In this document: in pieces, positions 14,366 through 17,440 of the stretch
Layout: the number at the start of each line of letters is the position of its first letter
Position numbering within the stretch: the stretch's first letter is position 1
Assembly: GCA_037147415.1 (NCBI GenBank)
Contig: JBAWVF010000070.1
Location: 1 to 17,440 of the forward strand
Source: BOG-933 sp037147415
GTDB taxonomy: Bacteria > Pseudomonadota > Alphaproteobacteria > Azospirillales > Azospirillaceae
DNA: 17,440 nt
Reading direction: 5' to 3'
Notes under the pieces: generated by a model
Database searches by the model: none
What the model saw: only the letters and a program-made list of their open reading frames with translations
Told to the model about the DNA's origin: nothing
Translations under genes and position numbers: made by a program

Positions 14366-14390
14366 GAAAAGGGAGAGACGGGGAGGGGAA

Positions 14391-17129
14391 TTACACCTTC
14401 CCGTGGCACTGCTTGTATTTTTTGCCGGAGCCGCAGGGGCAGGGTGAGTTACGAGGAACCTTGCCCCAGGTTTCCGGATCATTTTTATCAATGCCGCCAG
14501 AGGCAGGGCCATGCGTAACCGGGATTCGGCGTATCTGGGCATCGCCCTCGGGTAGCGCTTCTGCCGTCAGAGTCGCAAGCGCGGGATCGGAACGGCTTTC
14601 CTGCATTTCAGGAGCTGGACGCTGGAACAGGCTATCCAGATCCTCCGTCGGAGAGAGCTGAATTTCAACATGAAGCAGGACGGTAGTTACCGACTGGCGT
14701 AACAACACCAGCAGCTGTTCGAACATTTCAAAAGCTTCGCGCTTGTACTCATTTAGCGGGTCACGTTGACCATAGGCCCGCAGATTAATACCCTGGCGCA
14801 AATGATCGAGATGAAGCAAATGCTCTTTCCAGTTTTGGTCAAGCAGCTGTAACAACAGGCTTTTTTCAACACTCCGCATGACTTCCGGGCCGTAATTGGC
14901 GGCTTTTTCGGCCATCTTGCGATCAGCGGCTTCAGCAATTCGAGCGAGCAGATGTTCCTCGTCGATGCCTTCTTCTTTACCCCAATCCTCGACGGGCAAA
15001 GGCAGGTTCAGGATATGGCGTACGTCTTCTTGAAGACTCTTGAGGTTCCACTGCTCGGAATAAGTATTAGCCGGAATATGTTTCCGGACCAGATCGGCAA
15101 TGACTTCGCTCCGCATCTCTGCGATGGTTTCCGCGACATCAGTCGCATCCATGATTTCACGGCGCTGCTCATAAACGACCTTACGCTGATCATTCATTAC
15201 ATTGTCGAATTTAAGCAGATTCTTACGAATTTCGAAATTATGCGCCTCAACCTTTTGCTGGGCCTTTTCGAGGGCTTTGTTGATCCAGCTATGGATGATT
15301 GCTTCGCCTTCCTGAAGCCCGAGTCGCTGGAGCATGCCATCCATACGGTCTGAACCGAAGATGCGCATTAAATCGTCTTCGAGCGACAGGAAGAATTTAG
15401 AAGCGCCAGGATCACCCTGTCGGCCTGAACGGCCGCGGAGCTGGTTGTCGATCCGCCTTGCTTCGTGGCGTTCGGTGCCAATGACATAGAGCCCGCCCGC
15501 TTTGAGCACAATGTCACGTGCTTCGGCAATTTCGGCACGGATTTTGTCGCAACGTCGGGTGCGCTCATCCGGTTCGGTGATGTCTTTCAGCTCGAGTTGC
15601 ACCCGCATGTCGTAATTGCCGCCAAGCTGAATGTCCGTGCCGCGGCCCGCCATGTTGGTGGCGATGGTGACGGCACCCGGACGCCCGGCCTGAGCGATAA
15701 TAAATGCCTCCTGTTCATGGAAGCGGGCGTTCAATACATTATGAGGTATCTTACGTTTTTTCAAGTCGGCTGCAAGTGATTCCGACTTTTCGATAGTTAC
15801 CGTCCCGACTAGAATCGGCTGCTGCCGTTCCCGGCACTCCTCTATCAAAGCAATAATTGCGGTATTCTTTTCATAGGCACGGCGGTAGACTTCGTCGTCA
15901 TAATCAATGCGAGTAACCGAAACATTGGTTGGAATCTCGACCACTTCCAGCCCGTAGATTTCTGCGAACTCGGCCGCTTCGGTCATGGCGGTTCCGGTCA
16001 TGCCCGACAGTTTCGGGTAAATCCGGAAGTAATTTTGAAATGTAATCGAAGCCAGTGTTTGGTTTTCACGCTGGATCGTAACTTCTTCCTTGGCTTCCAA
16101 GGCTTGATGCAGCCCGTCCGAATAACGCCGCCCTTCCATCATGCGGCCGGTAAATTCGTCAATAATAACGACCTTATCGTCCTTAACGATATAATCTTTA
16201 TCGCGTTGAAACAACTTGTGAGCGCGTAAGGCTTGGTTTGAATGATGAACCAAAGCAATATTATGAATGTCATACATATTGCCGGTCTTGAGCAGACCGA
16301 TCTCACGGAGCAAGGCTTCTATTCTTTCTGTGCCGGCCTCGGTAAAATTAACCGCTCGTGCCTTTTCATCTTTCTCAAAATCGCTATCGGCTAGCATCGG
16401 GATGAGTCGGTTTACCGCAATATAAAGCTCGGATGAATCGGTCGAAGGGCCGGAGATGATCAACGGGGTGCGAGCTTCGTCGATCAGAATCGAGTCGACC
16501 TCATCTACGATCGCAAAGTTGAACGGCCGCTGGACCATTTCTTCCAGCCGGAATTTCATGTTATCACGCAGATAATCAAAACCGAATTCGTTATTGGTGC
16601 CATAAGTAATGTCAGCTGCGTAAGCAGCACGGCGCTCGTCATCATCAAGGCCGTGGACGATACAGCCGACTGTCAAACCGAGAAACCGATAAACTTGTCC
16701 CATCCAGGCGCTATCACGGCGGGCCAGATAGTCGTTGACAGTTACGACATGAACGCCCTTGCCTTCAATTCCGTTAAGATAGCAGGCAAGTGTCGCGACC
16801 AAAGTCTTGCCTTCGCCGGTTTTCATCTCGGCGATACGTCCGGCGTGTAGAACCATGCCGCCCATCATCTGGACGTTAAAATGTCGTTGGCCCAGTGTAC
16901 GCTTGGCTGCCTCGCGTACCGTGGCAAAAGCATCGGTTAGAATGTCGTCAAGTGTCTCGCCATCCGCAAGACGGCGGCGCAGCCATTCCGTTCGGGCGCG
17001 CAACTCTTCGTCCGTTAGTGCTGAAACTGCCGGTTCAAGAGCGTCGATTGACTGGACCGGCTTTGCCAATGTCTTGAGATAGCGGGTATTGGCCGTACCG
17101 AATAGCTTACGGGCGATGGCGCCGAACAT
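14391..17129 (-). CDS. secA: Preprotein translocase ATPase SecA
   Basis: SecA drives unfolded preproteins through SecYEG by ATP hydrolysis. The 912-residue protein has the Walker A motif GEGKT (105-109), the DEVD Walker B (209-212), the preprotein cross-linking region, the second nucleotide-binding fold (GRGTDIQLGGN and QLRGRSGRQGDPG), a helical scaffold/wing region, and a C-terminal linker with the zinc-binding C897-P-C899...C908-H909 tail that contacts SecB and phospholipid. It is full length with no missing motif. The ATG is preceded by GAGGT five bases upstream. It is transcribed alone on the minus strand in view; a sigma70-like promoter lies about 75 bases upstream. Confidence 0.98.
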   Translation of the reverse strand: MFGAIARKLFGTANTRYLKTLAKPVQSIDALEPAVSALTDEELRARTEWLRRRLADGETLDDILTDAFATVREAAKRTLGQRHFNVQMMGGMVLHAGRIAEMKTGEGKTLVATLACYLNGIEGKGVHVVTVNDYLARRDSAWMGQVYRFLGLTVGCIVHGLDDDERRAAYAADITYGTNNEFGFDYLRDNMKFRLEEMVQRPFNFAIVDEVDSILIDEARTPLIISGPSTDSSELYIAVNRLIPMLADSDFEKDEKARAVNFTEAGTERIEALLREIGLLKTGNMYDIHNIALVHHSNQALRAHKLFQRDKDYIVKDDKVVIIDEFTGRMMEGRRYSDGLHQALEAKEEVTIQRENQTLASITFQNYFRIYPKLSGMTGTAMTEAAEFAEIYGLEVVEIPTNVSVTRIDYDDEVYRRAYEKNTAIIALIEECRERQQPILVGTVTIEKSESLAADLKKRKIPHNVLNARFHEQEAFIIAQAGRPGAVTIATNMAGRGTDIQLGGNYDMRVQLELKDITEPDERTRRCDKIRAEIAEARDIVLKAGGLYVIGTERHEARRIDNQLRGRSGRQGDPGASKFFLSLEDDLMRIFGSDRMDGMLQRLGLQEGEAIIHSWINKALEKAQQKVEAHNFEIRKNLLKFDNVMNDQRKVVYEQRREIMDATDVAETIAEMRSEVIADLVRKHIPANTYSEQWNLKSLQEDVRHILNLPLPVEDWGKEEGIDEEHLLARIAEAADRKMAEKAANYGPEVMRSVEKSLLLQLLDQNWKEHLLHLDHLRQGINLRAYGQRDPLNEYKREAFEMFEQLLVLLRQSVTTVLLHVEIQLSPTEDLDSLFQRPAPEMQESRSDPALATLTAEALPEGDAQIRRIPVTHGPASGGIDKNDPETWGKVPRNSPCPCGSGKKYKQCHGKV

Positions 17130-17179
17130 GAAAGACCTCGAACCGGACAGGGAAAATACGATAGTGCAGGACCGTCGAA

Positions 17180-17208
17180 TAGATAGGGAACCGCCCCTTT
17201 ACTGTCAA
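17180..17208 (-). promoter_or_regulatory. secA: candidate secA promoter
   Basis: On the minus strand a perfect TTGACA (complement of 17203-17208) is followed after 17 bases by TATCTA (complement of 17180-17185). The -10 is poor at its 3' end but the spacing is ideal. The start would fall near 17173, giving a leader of about 45 bases. Confidence 0.5.
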
Positions 17209-17400
17209 CGAGGGCTAACCCTGATCGAACCCACTATGATTGATCAGAAAGCGCCGCCCAGGGGCACTCCGTGCGTACCATAGACGAGTTGTCGGTTAAA
17301 GCCAAGCGCGCGAGATCATTTTAGCCCTGATTTCCCATAATATATCTTATGTGACATTTACCTTCTCATACGACCGGAACATTAAAACATGCCTATCGGC

Positions 17401-17429
17401 TTGACGCACACACCCACTAGATATAGTAT
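17401..17429 (+). promoter_or_regulatory. candidate outward promoter at the right edge
   Basis: TTGACG (17401-17406) is followed by 17 bases and TAGTAT (17424-17429); TATAGT at 17422 with a 15-base spacer is an overlapping alternative. It points out of the window, so a plus-strand gene divergent from secA probably begins beyond 17440. In many alphaproteobacteria that neighbour is a parvulin-type peptidyl-prolyl isomerase, but this cannot be seen here. Confidence 0.4.
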
Positions 17430-17440
17430 TTTCCAGAAAG

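Larger units (their letters stand above)
17130..17440. other. secA upstream intergenic region, to the window end
   Basis: No gene is supported in these 311 bp. It has the secA promoter, an inverted repeat CTGATC/GATCAG (17221-17247) just upstream of its -35, an AT-rich inverted repeat CATAA-TATATC-TTATG (17336-17351), and an outward promoter at the right edge. Confidence 0.6.

Noticed and set aside
17205..17245. tRNA-like GGGTTCGATC on the minus strand upstream of secA
   Set aside because: It resembles a T-loop, but the flanking bases do not pair as a T-stem and no anticodon or acceptor arms can be assembled.

Overview
This window looks like a chromosomal housekeeping segment from an alphaproteobacterium, probably Rhodospirillales-like. 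Supporting signs are a hisH-(GNAT)-hisA-hisF-hisE-HIT gene run, a single-copy secA with the C-terminal zinc-binding tail, an alphaproteobacterial-style TatA, and a large SPOR-domain protein. The organism assignment is inference from gene order and protein style only. The DNA is moderately GC-rich. I see no rRNA, tRNA, CRISPR array, transposase or phage gene.

Layout. Positions 1-150 hold a 17-bp tandem repeat at the window edge and a nested hairpin. They precede rarD (+), an EamA-type permease gene, which converges on and overlaps the 3' end of ligA (-). From about 7561 down to 1052 lies one long minus-strand run: hisH, a GNAT acetyltransferase, hisA, hisF, hisE, a HIT protein, an N-formylglutamate amidohydrolase-like gene and ligA. 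Spacing is -4 to +53 bp throughout, so much of it may be co-transcribed. HisH/HisF form imidazole-glycerol-phosphate synthase; HisA and HisE act just before it. The other his genes are not in view.

A 494-bp divergent intergenic region (7562-8055) separates hisH from leuA (+). It carries two candidate promoters and several hairpins and is the best regulatory lead in the window. Downstream of leuA, on the minus strand, are a CheY-like receiver gene and a small two-helix membrane protein gene that overlap by 4 bp and have no visible kinase partner. Their leader contains three short direct repeats. Next come a SPOR-domain envelope protein gene (-) with an acidic cytoplasmic N-terminus and a proline-rich minisatellite, then tatA (-). 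metY (+, methionine/sulfur assimilation) is divergent from tatA and convergent with secA (-). The right edge has a plausible outward (+) promoter for an unseen gene.

Nothing here is clearly a new defence or mobile system. The leads are regulatory (leuA, response-regulator and metY leaders), structural (SPOR protein repeats) and contextual (GNAT inside the his run, orphan receiver pair). Three tail-to-tail gene pairs lack any visible terminator.
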